Below, piece after piece: positions 1 to 8,590 of a DNA stretch of 64,000 bases; positions within the stretch are counted from its first letter, which is position 1, and every line of letters starts with the position of its first letter. The translations under genes were made by a program, and so were the position numbers. This DNA is from JBCFBK01 sp038562555. Its GTDB lineage: Bacteria; Bacteroidota; Bacteroidia; Bacteroidales; Prolixibacteraceae. The stretch lies in NCBI GenBank assembly GCA_038562555.1, contig JBCFBK010000002.1:1-64000 (forward strand). The letters are read 5' to 3'. Below the pieces are notes generated by a model, which made no database searches, was not told where the DNA came from, and worked only from the letters and a program-made list of their open reading frames with translations.

Positions 1-21
1 TACGTACCGGTAAAACGCCGA

Positions 22-1233
22 CTAATAAATTCCGAGTATCCGCTCCCGTGCAAAAAGTCCTGCACCGATAGCACCGGCCTTGTCGCCCAACCTGGACAGC
101 TTTATATCCGTATCTTTATTAACCAGGTTAAGCGAGTATTTTTTTACCGCGCTCTTAATGGGAAGAAGAATATAGTCCCCGGTCAGGGAAACAGTTCCTC
201 CGATCACCAATAGCTCAGGATTAAAGAGGTTAATCAGCGTTGAAATGGCTTTACCAAGCTTGTTGCCGACCTCTTCAATGATCTCGATGGAAAGCACGTC
301 CTCTTCAAGGGCAGCGTCAATGATATCTTCCAGTAACAGCGGCTGATCACCTTCAATTTTCTCCTGCAGGATCGTATTCGAACCCCCTTTTACCCGTTCC
401 AGCAGAATCCGGTGAATGGCAAGTCCCGACGCCTCGGTCTCAAGACATCCCTTTTTCCCGCATCTGCAGATGACCTCGTTATCAAAGGCATTGATGTGAC
501 CAAACTCCCCCGAAAAGCCCGATTTACCGTAATAAACCCGACCATCGATCACGATCCCCAAACCAATGCCCCAGCCAACATTGACAAAGATCATATTCTT
601 CTCACCCTTGGCAACTCCGCACATATATTCACCATAGGCCATGGCGCGGGAATCATTATCGATATAACATCTCACGCCAACGCGTTCCTGTATTAATTCC
701 GAAAGCGGCTTCTCCTCGAAATAAAAATAGCTGTAGCTGAAACCCGATTGCGCATTCACGCGCCCCGACATATTAACGCCGACACAAATCACCTTACTCG
801 TCTCTCCCGCCCATTCCGTAAAAAAATGATGGATGGTCGTGCACAGGTCATTCAACGCCTGCGGTGTGTTTTCCATCTGGTAGGGAATGTTGTCCTTATA
901 CCTGACGGTCTCTCCTTTAAAATTAATGAGGGCAATATTAATGTAAAAGCGTTTTACGTCAACTCCCATGAAATATCCCGAATCCGGATTCAAACCATAA
1001 AGGTTCGGGCGTCTCCCTCCTTCGGTCTCTTGCTTCCCGAAATCCTGAACAAAACCTTCATCGATCAACTCGCCTACCAGTTTCGTGGTTGTCGGTATAC
1101 TCAGATCCAGAGCCCTGGTCAGTTCTGCAATGGTACCGGATCCGTTATTGATATAAAAACGGATAATATTCTTCTTCATCAGGTCAATTTTGCTGCCCGA
1201 TTCCGTATCGATGAATTTGTGTTGAACACTCAT
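22..1233 (-). CDS. ROK-family transcriptional regulator (first of two)
   Basis: A 403-residue protein with an N-terminal winged helix (about residues 17-75, ending in a GGRRP turn) fused to a ROK sugar-kinase fold. The ROK zinc motif is intact: GEFGH at 242-246, then CRCGKKGC, so His246, Cys256, Cys258 and Cys263 should bind zinc. The signature Glu265 follows. Proteins of this layout (NagC, Mlc, XylR types) are usually sugar-responsive repressors. The gene is divergent from the AGE epimerase and MFS porter across a 233-bp AT-rich gap, which suggests it controls them. The ATG at 1233 is close to a TAAATTTG element, implying a very short leader, and a small inverted repeat (1236-1248) touches the start. 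The effector is unknown. Confidence 0.92.
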   Translation of the reverse strand: MSVQHKFIDTESGSKIDLMKKNIIRFYINNGSGTIAELTRALDLSIPTTTKLVGELIDEGFVQDFGKQETEGGRRPNLYGLNPDSGYFMGVDVKRFYINIALINFKGETVRYKDNIPYQMENTPQALNDLCTTIHHFFTEWAGETSKVICVGVNMSGRVNAQSGFSYSYFYFEEKPLSELIQERVGVRCYIDNDSRAMAYGEYMCGVAKGEKNMIFVNVGWGIGLGIVIDGRVYYGKSGFSGEFGHINAFDNEVICRCGKKGCLETEASGLAIHRILLERVKGGSNTILQEKIEGDQPLLLEDIIDAALEEDVLSIEIIEEVGNKLGKAISTLINLFNPELLVIGGTVSLTGDYILLPIKSAVKKYSLNLVNKDTDIKLSRLGDKAGAIGAGLFARERILGIY

Positions 1234-1235
1234 AG

Positions 1236-1257
1236 ACCAAGCTTTGGTACAAATTTA
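1236..1257 (-). promoter_or_regulatory. Possible promoter -7 element and operator for the first ROK gene
   Basis: TAAATTTG at 1250-1257 (minus strand) matches the Bacteroidota -7 consensus TAnnTTTG. No good TTTG -33 element was found. The inverted repeat ACCAA-GCT-TTGGT (1236-1248) sits between this element and the start codon, a plausible site for autoregulation. Both calls rest on short matches. Confidence 0.35.
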
Positions 1258-1466
1258 TTATTTTTTCAATAACGATCCGCTTTGGCGCCTACAGCCATCT
1301 TTATACCTGAACAATTCACTATAAACGATAAGAAACAAAGCTTAATCAAAGATCCAATTTTAATAATAAAACCTGATAATTAAAATATTTTCATATTAAA
1401 AGATATTTTTTAAAATATTTTAATTTATTTTGAAACAAATTAAAAGCATCTGTAAAAAATAAAAAG

Positions 1467-2630
1467 ATGAACAATACGGGTTTAAATAAGTATGCCGTCT
1501 TGTATCGGGCTGAATTACTCGACCATGTGGTTCCCTTTTGGATGAAGCACTCGAAAGACGAAGACCAGGGCGGGTATTTTACCTCCCTCGATCAATTCGG
1601 GAATGTTTTTGACACCGATAAGTTCATGTGGCTGCAGGGCCGCGAGGTATGGCTTTTCTCAATGCTCTACAATAAGGTGGAGAAGCGACAGGAATGGCTT
1701 GACATGGCACTTCACGGAGCTGCTTTTATGGAGAAATATGGCAGAGATGCATCGGGTAACTGGTACTTTTCATTAACCCGCGAGGGAATGCCGCTGGTAC
1801 AGCCTTACAATATTTTCTCTGATTGCTTTGCAGCGATGGCTTTTTCGGAACTGTACAAAGCAACGGGCAATGAAAAACACAAGCAGATTGCAACAACAAC
1901 CTTCAGCAATATTCTTTGCCGCCAGAACAATCCCAAAGGTTCTTACAGCAAGGCCTTTCCCGGAACCAGACCGCTGAAAAGTTTTTCGCTGCCCATGATT
2001 CTCTGCAACCTTTCCCTGATCATGGAAGATGTCCTTGGCACCGATCAGGTCAACAAAACGATCCGTCCGCTGATCACAGAAGTGATGGAGGTGTTTTACG
2101 ACCGGGAATCGGGGCTGATCCTTGAAAATGTAACTCCTGAGGGCACCTTCAGCGACAGCTATGAAGGCCGTCTTTTCAATCCTGGCCATACCAACGAATC
2201 GATGTGGTTCATGATGGATCTGGGCGTTCGCAATAAGGATCAGGCGCTTGTTGAAAAAGCGGTGGAGATCTTGCTGCGCTCAACTCAGAAGGGCTGGGAT
2301 GAAAAATATGGCGGCATCTTCTATTTTCTCGACATTAAAGGGCACCCGACGCAACAACTGGAATGGGATCAGAAATTATGGTGGGTTCATATTGAGACTC
2401 TGATTGCGATGGCCAAGGGGTACCGGCTGACCGGGAACGCAGACTGTAAAAGATGGTTTGAAATGATTCATGAATACAGCTGGACACACTTCAGGGATCC
2501 GCAATACGATGAATGGTTTGGATACCTGAACCGTCAGGGGGACCCCCTGCTGCGGCTCAAGGGAGGCAAATGGAAAGGCTGCTTCCATGTCCCCAGAGGC
2601 ATGTATGAGATCTGGAAGATTCTGGAATAA
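1467..2630 (+). CDS. AGE-family sugar epimerase/isomerase
   Basis: A 387-residue protein of the N-acylglucosamine 2-epimerase superfamily, an (alpha/alpha)6 barrel that interconverts C2 epimers of sugars such as GlcNAc/ManNAc, glucose/mannose or cellobiose-type disaccharides. Family landmarks are visible: NPGHTNE (His241), KLWWVHIETL near 303-312, and GCFHVPRG (His374) at the C terminus. These two histidines match the catalytic pair of renin-binding-protein-type epimerases. There is no signal peptide, so it is cytoplasmic. The gene is followed 79 bp later by a sugar porter and divergent from a ROK regulator, so it probably feeds an imported sugar into central metabolism. Exact substrate cannot be read from sequence; ManNAc/GlcNAc and mannose/glucose are both possible. 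Confidence 0.88.
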   Translation: MNNTGLNKYAVLYRAELLDHVVPFWMKHSKDEDQGGYFTSLDQFGNVFDTDKFMWLQGREVWLFSMLYNKVEKRQEWLDMALHGAAFMEKYGRDASGNWYFSLTREGMPLVQPYNIFSDCFAAMAFSELYKATGNEKHKQIATTTFSNILCRQNNPKGSYSKAFPGTRPLKSFSLPMILCNLSLIMEDVLGTDQVNKTIRPLITEVMEVFYDRESGLILENVTPEGTFSDSYEGRLFNPGHTNESMWFMMDLGVRNKDQALVEKAVEILLRSTQKGWDEKYGGIFYFLDIKGHPTQQLEWDQKLWWVHIETLIAMAKGYRLTGNADCKRWFEMIHEYSWTHFRDPQYDEWFGYLNRQGDPLLRLKGGKWKGCFHVPRGMYEIWKILE

Positions 2631-2709
2631 CACAGCTCAAACCCGGTCTGGTTCGCCGGTTGCATGCAAAGGAATGAATCGGTTATGGTCATAAACACAA
2701 AGCATTGCA

Positions 2710-4116
2710 ATGAATAATCATAAGGAGAATCTTTCGTATGTTATATTTTTGGCGATGGTCGCCGCACTGGGAGGGTTCTTATTCGGATACGACACCGCCG
2801 TCATTTCCGGAACAATCGGCAGTGTAGCCGCCCGGTTCAGCCTCGATGACGTGAGCACCGGGTGGTATGTGGGTTGTGCGCTGGCAGGTTCAATTTTTGG
2901 TGTGGTCATCGCGGGAAAGCTCAGCGACCAGTTTGGAAGGAAAGCCGTACTGCTTTTGTCGGCCGTTCTTTTTTCCGGCTCGGCAATCGGCTGCATGCTT
3001 GCGGCAAATATTGACCAGTTGATTTGGTACAGGATTATCGGCGGAATCGGTATCGGTACTGCATCGGTGATTTCTCCGCTGTACATTTCTGAAATTTCTG
3101 TTGCCCGTTACCGGGGTACACTTGTTTCTTTATACCAGCTTGCCATCACCATTGGATTTATCGGTGCCTATCTGGTCAATTATGCGATCAGTGAATACGC
3201 CGCACAGATGAAGCAAAGCGGTGCCGGAACCGGCATCACTGAAAAATATTTTGTGGAAGAAACCTGGCGGGGAATGCTTGGAGCCGAATCCCTCCCCGCC
3301 ATTTTCTTCGTTCTCGTTCTATTCTTTATACCTGAAAGTCCGCGGTGGCTGATTGTAAAAGGCAACGCGATCAGGGCGCTGTCCATTTTCGGACGGATTT
3401 ACGGAAAAGAACAGGCCAGGAGCCAGGTGAACGAATTGACAACATTGGCGCAGGCGGAAAAGCAATCTGACTGGAGGCTGCTCTTTCAGCCCGGCTTCCG
3501 GGTAGCGCTGTTCATCGGATTAAGCCTGGCCATTCTGGGTCAGTTTATGGGCGTGAATGCCGTATTGTATTATGGCCCGTCCATCTTTCAGCAAACGGGG
3601 CTCTCCGAAGGTGATTCGCTGCTTTACCAGGTGATTGTGGGTCTCGTCAACTTTGGGTCAACAGTTCTGGCGATGGCCGTCATTGACAGGATAGGGCGTA
3701 AAAAACTGGTTTACTATGGCGTTTCGGGAATGATCGTCTCCCTGATCCTGATCGGCTTCTACTTCGTCGTAAACAAAACAGCGACAGTAATACCGCCCAT
3801 GACGCTGCTCATTCTGGTATTGATTTACATTTTCAGCTGCGCTATCTCCATTTGCGTGGTGATCTGGGTGTTGTTGTCCGAAATGTACCCCGCAAAAGTA
3901 CGGGGTCTCGCCATGTCTGCAGCCGGGCTTTCGCTGTGGATCGGGACTTACCTCATCGGACAGCTCACTCCATGGCTGATGTCGGCAATCTCTCCTGCAG
4001 GTGTTTTCTGGCTCTTTGCTCTGATGTGCATCCCGTATCTGTGGATTACCTGGAAGATGGTTCCTGAAACTACGGGAAAATCGTTGGAAGAAATTGAAAG
4101 AATGTGGAAAAAATAA
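2710..4116 (+). CDS. MFS sugar porter (XylE-like sugar:H+ symporter)
   Basis: A 468-residue, 12-helix major facilitator of the sugar porter family. Diagnostic motifs run in order: GGFLFGYDTAVISG in helix 1, RYRGTL before helix 5, PESPRWL after helix 6, GVNAVLYYGPSIF in helix 7, DRIGRKKL in the loop after helix 8, and PETTGKSLEEIE at the end. These match XylE/AraE/GalP-type proton symporters for monosaccharides. It acts in the inner membrane, presumably importing the substrate or product of the upstream epimerase, with which it is likely co-transcribed. A strong bidirectional terminator follows. The specific sugar is not identifiable by eye. Confidence 0.93.
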   Translation: MNNHKENLSYVIFLAMVAALGGFLFGYDTAVISGTIGSVAARFSLDDVSTGWYVGCALAGSIFGVVIAGKLSDQFGRKAVLLLSAVLFSGSAIGCMLAANIDQLIWYRIIGGIGIGTASVISPLYISEISVARYRGTLVSLYQLAITIGFIGAYLVNYAISEYAAQMKQSGAGTGITEKYFVEETWRGMLGAESLPAIFFVLVLFFIPESPRWLIVKGNAIRALSIFGRIYGKEQARSQVNELTTLAQAEKQSDWRLLFQPGFRVALFIGLSLAILGQFMGVNAVLYYGPSIFQQTGLSEGDSLLYQVIVGLVNFGSTVLAMAVIDRIGRKKLVYYGVSGMIVSLILIGFYFVVNKTATVIPPMTLLILVLIYIFSCAISICVVIWVLLSEMYPAKVRGLAMSAAGLSLWIGTYLIGQLTPWLMSAISPAGVFWLFALMCIPYLWITWKMVPETTGKSLEEIERMWKK

Positions 4117-4122
4117 ACATTG

Positions 4123-4154
4123 TTTCCTGAAAAGCCGGTTTTCTTTTCAGGAAA
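4123..4154 (+). other. Hairpin after the sugar porter gene
   Basis: A perfect 11-bp inverted repeat (arms 4123-4133 and 4144-4154, 10-nt loop) lies just after the porter stop codon. It has no U-run, so it is more likely a transcript-end or stabilising hairpin than an intrinsic terminator by itself. A proper terminator follows about 35 bp later. Confidence 0.5.
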
Positions 4155-4188
4155 TTCCGACCGAATGGAATAGACGTGGATCTGGGAG

Positions 4189-4227
4189 AATAATAAAAAG
4201 CCTGTTCAATGCAGGCTTTTTATTATT
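4189..4227. terminator. Bidirectional intrinsic terminator
   Basis: A perfect 16-bp stem (arms 4189-4204 and 4212-4227) with a 7-nt loop. The GC core GCCTG/CAGGC is flanked by A-runs and T-runs on both strands. It lies between the convergent sugar porter and FAD oxidoreductase genes and covers the stop codon of the latter (4223-4225), so it can end both transcripts. Confidence 0.9.
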
Positions 4228-5938
4228 CCGGCCAGGATGTTTCAATTCCCTGTGCCCGGATTATTTTTTGGAATTCAGCCAAAAGTACGGGATTTTGCCT
4301 GACCTCAAGCGGACGCACTTTCTTCTGGAGTGCAAAGACCGTCAGCATCCCCGCCACTTCCCCGATGTTCCATTCCACCGGATGCAGGCGATAACAGCCA
4401 TTGGTGATATGCGTGGTCCCGATATTTTTACAGGCGGGAAGCAGATTTTTTATTTCGCGCGGGATCAGTGCTCCCAGCGGTATCTGAAACGGCAGGGACG
4501 GGAGATCGATGTAGTTATTCCCCTTAGTGGTCGGATGCAGATCCAGGTAATAGCTGCCCACTCCGATGCTGTCGTGAAACTCTTCAGCCTTTGCTGCAGC
4601 ATTCTTTCCTTTCACCAGCGTCCGGTTTTCCACGCCCACGTGTTCTTCCAGAACGGTAAACAGCGCTTCAATGCGCCGGGCTTCACGGATGTATGGATAT
4701 TTTGCCATCCCGTCTGCTGTTCCCATCACGTCACCCCGCAGCCTGAGTCCGGGCCATCCGGTACCGCCGTCAGGGCGCGGAACTTCCGTTTGCAGCCAGT
4801 ACAGTAAAGACAGGTTCAGTTGCCGGGCACCATCCACCTGCTTGTTGAATTCATCCTCGTCCACATCGATGAGCTTGCCGGGCAGATAGTCGTTCTGAGG
4901 CCAGTTAATGATCGAAATGTCTCCCGGGTAAAATCCCGGCTTAAAATTATTCCGGTCAATAATCTTACGGTAATTCCACAGGTTCAGCACGCTTCCGGTT
5001 GCATTTCCTTCGGGATGAAATCCGAGGGTAACCGATTCCAGAGTAGATGGTTTGGAGTAGCTGAGGCTGAGCAACGGTCCGGGCCATGCCGGGTCGAGCT
5101 TAGGAATGTATGATTTCCAGAATTCATATTTTTCGGGCTTGCTGATCACGTTGTTCCGGCCGGGCTCATACCCCAATGCAAAGCAAAGGGTAAACGCCTG
5201 CTGATTGTCGGGATCGGCCGTTTCCGGGGCGTGGAGCTCTCCCGTTTGCTTATTCGACTCGGTCCCGGTCACATAGGCGGTACGGGTCAGCGGAAGCAGG
5301 TCGCCCATTTCGGTGGCGTCGGCAAAATAAGGAGCCGTCAGCACGTACGACCGTCCGGTCAGTTTGTTTTCAGCCCGCAGGCTTTTCACCCGATCCTTGT
5401 CAGTTTCCGCTTCTTTCACCTGACAGCCCGTGAGCAGGGTCAGTTTACCCGAACTGAGCCAGGGAGCCAGTAGTCCGGTAAGTACCGCCACACCGGCAGC
5501 CGGCTCTACACACAGGCGCGAAACAGCTCCGTTGCCGGGGTTCAGCTCCTTTTGAGACAGGGCCAGTGGTGTAAGCGGATAATTCGTCTGATAGTATTGT
5601 CTTAAGGCTTTTCGGAAATTCATGTACGAACGGGTGGCGCCATGGCTTTCAATCCAGCGATGCTCGTCGGGAGGTACGCCCTGTTGGGTCAGTTGCCCTC
5701 CGATCCAGTCGGTTTCTTCGGTCATCACCACGCAAAGTCCATTGCGCAGGGCAGCCAGCGCACAGGCGCAGCCGCCCATTCCGCCACCGGCAATCACCAG
5801 ATCGGCGCGGATTTCAGTAAGCTCTCCCCTGTGCTTATTTCGTTTCCTGGCAGCCCCTGCCGACGCTCCCGCCAGCAGCGGAGCAGAAGCCAGAGCCCCT
5901 GTTGCTCCGATCATCTCTATAAAATTTCGACGTTTCAT
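4223..5938 (-). CDS. TAT-exported FAD-dependent oxidoreductase
   Basis: A 571-residue protein of the FAD_oxidored type (PF12831-like). The N terminus KRRNFIEMIG followed by an Ala/Gly-rich hydrophobic stretch to about residue 30 resembles a twin-arginine signal, consistent with export of a folded cofactor-loaded enzyme. The dinucleotide-binding glycine motif GGGMGG is at 51-56, followed by an acidic end of strand 2 (MTEETDWIGGQ). Such proteins occur in carbohydrate clusters and are often loosely labelled xanthan-lyase-related; their reactions are mostly unknown. It is the last gene of the PUL-like operon, about 80 bp after the DUF4434 gene, and ends in a shared terminator. A role in oxidising a sugar or sugar derivative is inference. 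Confidence 0.85.
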   Translation of the reverse strand: MKRRNFIEMIGATGALASAPLLAGASAGAARKRNKHRGELTEIRADLVIAGGGMGGCACALAALRNGLCVVMTEETDWIGGQLTQQGVPPDEHRWIESHGATRSYMNFRKALRQYYQTNYPLTPLALSQKELNPGNGAVSRLCVEPAAGVAVLTGLLAPWLSSGKLTLLTGCQVKEAETDKDRVKSLRAENKLTGRSYVLTAPYFADATEMGDLLPLTRTAYVTGTESNKQTGELHAPETADPDNQQAFTLCFALGYEPGRNNVISKPEKYEFWKSYIPKLDPAWPGPLLSLSYSKPSTLESVTLGFHPEGNATGSVLNLWNYRKIIDRNNFKPGFYPGDISIINWPQNDYLPGKLIDVDEDEFNKQVDGARQLNLSLLYWLQTEVPRPDGGTGWPGLRLRGDVMGTADGMAKYPYIREARRIEALFTVLEEHVGVENRTLVKGKNAAAKAEEFHDSIGVGSYYLDLHPTTKGNNYIDLPSLPFQIPLGALIPREIKNLLPACKNIGTTHITNGCYRLHPVEWNIGEVAGMLTVFALQKKVRPLEVRQNPVLLAEFQKIIRAQGIETSWPE

Positions 5939-6018
5939 ATGTTTACTGTTTTGGGTGTTGGATATCGGAATAAAGCGGTATGCTGGTCCCTGTCGGTTCT
6001 CCGCATGCCCTGGATTCC

Positions 6019-7149
6019 TTATAGGTTGAAATATTCCCGGTAGCGGTTGTAGAGATGGCCGGCCTGGCTGTATGCCGATTGCGGGCTCATAAAATGAGCG
6101 AATTCAAAGGTGATGGCCTTGGCATAATTGGCCCGTTTGGCCGCTTCCAGTTTGAGACGCAGTTTATCGAACTTGATGGGAAGAAACTTGATGGGCATAT
6201 CCCGGTCGAACGATTCTGCGTTGGTCCAGCATTCCATGCCGTATTTGTCAGCCAGTTTCTTATTCACCTCAAAGAAGGCATCCAGCTCGTTGTAATCGAT
6301 CTGTCCGTCCTGAAAAGCACAAGCATCAACCACCCCGTGAATACCCGAAAAGATCTCATCCCACTCTTTTTCATGCTGCTGTACCGATACGGCCTCCTCT
6401 CTGGACACAGCTGACTCGCTTGCAGCCACTGCCTTTTTGCCGTCGATCCATGGAGAAATGAAGGTGGGTAAGCCGCCTGAAACATCCTTGCATTGCTTGC
6501 CCATCGTGTAAAACGCGTCGATTGCCCCCCTGGTAGCGCGGCTGATCTCTCCGCTGACATACCAGCCTCCGAAGCTCTTGTATTTCTCGCCATAGTTCTT
6601 CCACACTTCATCGATCACGTAACGGTTGTCTTCGATTTCACGGCCCATATCACCCGTTGCCCAGTAATGGCCTGAATCATACAGACCAAAGTAAAATTTC
6701 ATTCCATATTTGCCGGCAAGCCGGAGAAAAAGGTCAAGCTGGTCTACTGAGGGCATATAACACCCTTTGTTCAAAAGGTATTTGGAGGGATACGTAATAA
6801 ATTTTTTATATCCCGACCGGATCATGATAACCGTATCGATGCCGATTGCTTTCATATACTGAAAGTCAAGATCCCATTCCGCTTCACCCCAGTTCTGGTG
6901 AGGAATGTCATGCGAGATTTCATCCAGAAAGGCCCCGGTGATCTGCAGACCGTTATTCCGGGGCACAATCAGTTTCGTTTTTAACGACTCAGCTTTCCTG
7001 GCCGATACCGCTTTGTTGTCTGCATCCTCCGGTCTGCCGTTACCGGCACTGGCTGCCAATCCTGAGGCCGCCGCGATGGATGCACCGGCAAACGCTGCCT
7101 TTCTTATAAAATCACGACGATTATTTTTTTCTGTATCCTTCTCTGCCAT
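6019..7149 (-). CDS. DUF4434 TIM-barrel protein with TAT signal
   Basis: A 376-residue protein. The N terminus NRRDFIRKAAFAG is a near-consensus twin-arginine signal, followed by a hydrophobic Ala-rich region to about residue 37. The rest looks like a DUF4434 (glycosidase-like TIM barrel) protein: FLDEISHDIPHQNW near 74-87, GLYDSG at 155-160, GWYVSGE ending in Glu201, AFQDG near 278, WTNAE ending in Glu312, and ITFEF containing Glu349. Glu201 and one of Glu312/Glu349 sit where a retaining clan-A-like glycosidase would carry its acid/base and nucleophile; this is inference. A close paralogue is encoded at 16771-17706 in the same operon. Substrate unknown. Confidence 0.82.
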   Translation of the reverse strand: MAEKDTEKNNRRDFIRKAAFAGASIAAASGLAASAGNGRPEDADNKAVSARKAESLKTKLIVPRNNGLQITGAFLDEISHDIPHQNWGEAEWDLDFQYMKAIGIDTVIMIRSGYKKFITYPSKYLLNKGCYMPSVDQLDLFLRLAGKYGMKFYFGLYDSGHYWATGDMGREIEDNRYVIDEVWKNYGEKYKSFGGWYVSGEISRATRGAIDAFYTMGKQCKDVSGGLPTFISPWIDGKKAVAASESAVSREEAVSVQQHEKEWDEIFSGIHGVVDACAFQDGQIDYNELDAFFEVNKKLADKYGMECWTNAESFDRDMPIKFLPIKFDKLRLKLEAAKRANYAKAITFEFAHFMSPQSAYSQAGHLYNRYREYFNL

Positions 7150-7197
7150 TATTTAATACGAATATTCTGTTTCACTTTTCCGTTCCCACCAACATGC

Positions 7198-8538
7198 TCA
7201 GCGAATGGCTCCTCCCTGGCGCATTCCTTTCTCCACATCTTTCCACATATTTTTTTCAATGATGTGGACGATGTCAAAGATCATTAAACCATCGGAGGTC
7301 TCCAAATTCATTTTAATAGACCGGGCAAGACCTTCCGGATCGGTATAAAACTGATCGGCAAGGATCCCGCCGTAAAACTTGTTGCCGCCGAGGATCGACT
7401 TTAACTGCTGATTGGAACCCTCCACACAATACCATGTACCCTGTTGTGCCCACATATCAGTTTCATTCTTTACCTCCGGGTTATTTTCCAGGTATTCCTC
7501 AATCGTAATAGTGGTGTAGTAGTTCCCCACCGTGTAGAGATCGAGCAGCTCTGCATACCCATAGTTCCTGTACCCTTCGCTGGCCCAGTCAAAGTGAGCC
7601 GATGGATCGTAATTCCTGCTGGCAAAGTTCACGCCCACTTCGAAGTAAGAAGGATACCAGGCGCCGGTGTATGTTCCGAACGAAATCTCCGGGTTTGCCT
7701 TTTTGACCACCTCGCGTGCCCTGGACATGAACGTATAGATCACAGAAGCACGCCATTCGATCCACTGAAGGAAATGCTTTCCGCGTTCGGGATAGAACTT
7801 GCCTTCTTCATTCTTCTTCCACCGATAAATATCATCGGGGAACTGATCCAGTTCCTTTCCGAGGTACTCTTCAAACTTCTTTCGCGACAGTTCGGAGAAG
7901 TCGGCTGTAAAACCGTCATAACGTACCCGGTCGAGAATGATGCCGTCGAGTGTTGGATACTTTTCCACAACCTCGTTAAAAATATTCAGGATGTAGGTTT
8001 GAAACTCCTCGTTGACAGGATTGACCATGGCCGAATATTTGCTTTTCTCTTCCGTGATGGGAATCAGCTTCACCTCCTCTGCAGGGGGATAGACCACGGA
8101 GGCCCAGCCGGCCTTTCCGCCTTCATAAACCAGTCCCGAATTAATGAAGTTGTGACCCGCCACAAAGGTATTAAGAGAAGCCTGTACCTTCAGTCCGAGG
8201 TTGTGTGCTTTTTCAATGTAATAGCCCAGGTAGTCAAAGGTGTAACTGATCTTTTTCCCGTCCCATTCTGTAAGAAGGGGGGCATACTGGCTTTCATAAA
8301 GCACATGTCCTGAGATGGGGCGGATATCGACCACAATATCGGTGAAGCCCAGCTCCTTTAGCTTTCCCAGATAATAATCGATGGTATCCTTGTTGTTGAA
8401 CCGTTCAATATTGGCGGTGGCATCAATCCACATCAGTTTGGGTGCAACTTCTTCATTTTTGACTTGTTTATCGCCGCTGCAGGAAAAAAGACCCGTTGTG
8501 GCAAGCAGCGTAAGAAATAAGTTGAATATCCTGTTCAT
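7198..8538 (-). CDS. GHL10-type glycosidase-like lipoprotein (copy 1)
   Basis: A 446-residue predicted lipoprotein (lipobox LFSC, Cys20). The body resembles the GHL10 / alpha-amylase-like TIM barrel family: a WIDATANI start (about 37-44), DIRPISGH, LDGIILDRVRYDG near the middle, and a C-terminal FDIVHI segment. The mid-protein acidic motif DGIILDR.R(Y/F)DG is shared exactly in layout with its neighbour at 8591-9985. GHL10 proteins are predicted glycoside hydrolases, but few have a measured activity. It should sit on the outer membrane or face the periplasm. It is co-directional with the whole SusCD operon; spacing to the preceding gene is 52 bp. Confidence 0.82.
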   Translation of the reverse strand: MNRIFNLFLTLLATTGLFSCSGDKQVKNEEVAPKLMWIDATANIERFNNKDTIDYYLGKLKELGFTDIVVDIRPISGHVLYESQYAPLLTEWDGKKISYTFDYLGYYIEKAHNLGLKVQASLNTFVAGHNFINSGLVYEGGKAGWASVVYPPAEEVKLIPITEEKSKYSAMVNPVNEEFQTYILNIFNEVVEKYPTLDGIILDRVRYDGFTADFSELSRKKFEEYLGKELDQFPDDIYRWKKNEEGKFYPERGKHFLQWIEWRASVIYTFMSRAREVVKKANPEISFGTYTGAWYPSYFEVGVNFASRNYDPSAHFDWASEGYRNYGYAELLDLYTVGNYYTTITIEEYLENNPEVKNETDMWAQQGTWYCVEGSNQQLKSILGGNKFYGGILADQFYTDPEGLARSIKMNLETSDGLMIFDIVHIIEKNMWKDVEKGMRQGGAIR

Positions 8539-8570
8539 TCGTTGTAAGGTATTTATAAATAGATTAACGT

Positions 8571-8587
8571 ACTGCTTTTAAAGCAGT
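8571..8587. other. Small palindrome between the two GHL10 genes
   Basis: ACTGCTTT and AAAGCAGT form an inverted repeat around a central T in the 52-bp gap between the two paralogues. It has no U-run. It may be a small mRNA hairpin, with little else to support a function. Confidence 0.3.
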
Positions 8588-8590
8588 GGA

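Noticed and set aside
4094..4807. Plus-strand open frame overlapping the FAD oxidoreductase gene
   Set aside because: It starts inside the sugar porter gene, crosses a terminator and encodes no recognisable domain.
7444..8313. Long plus-strand open frame antisense to a GHL10 gene
   Set aside because: No family signature, start context or signal; it mirrors the codon pattern of the real minus-strand gene.
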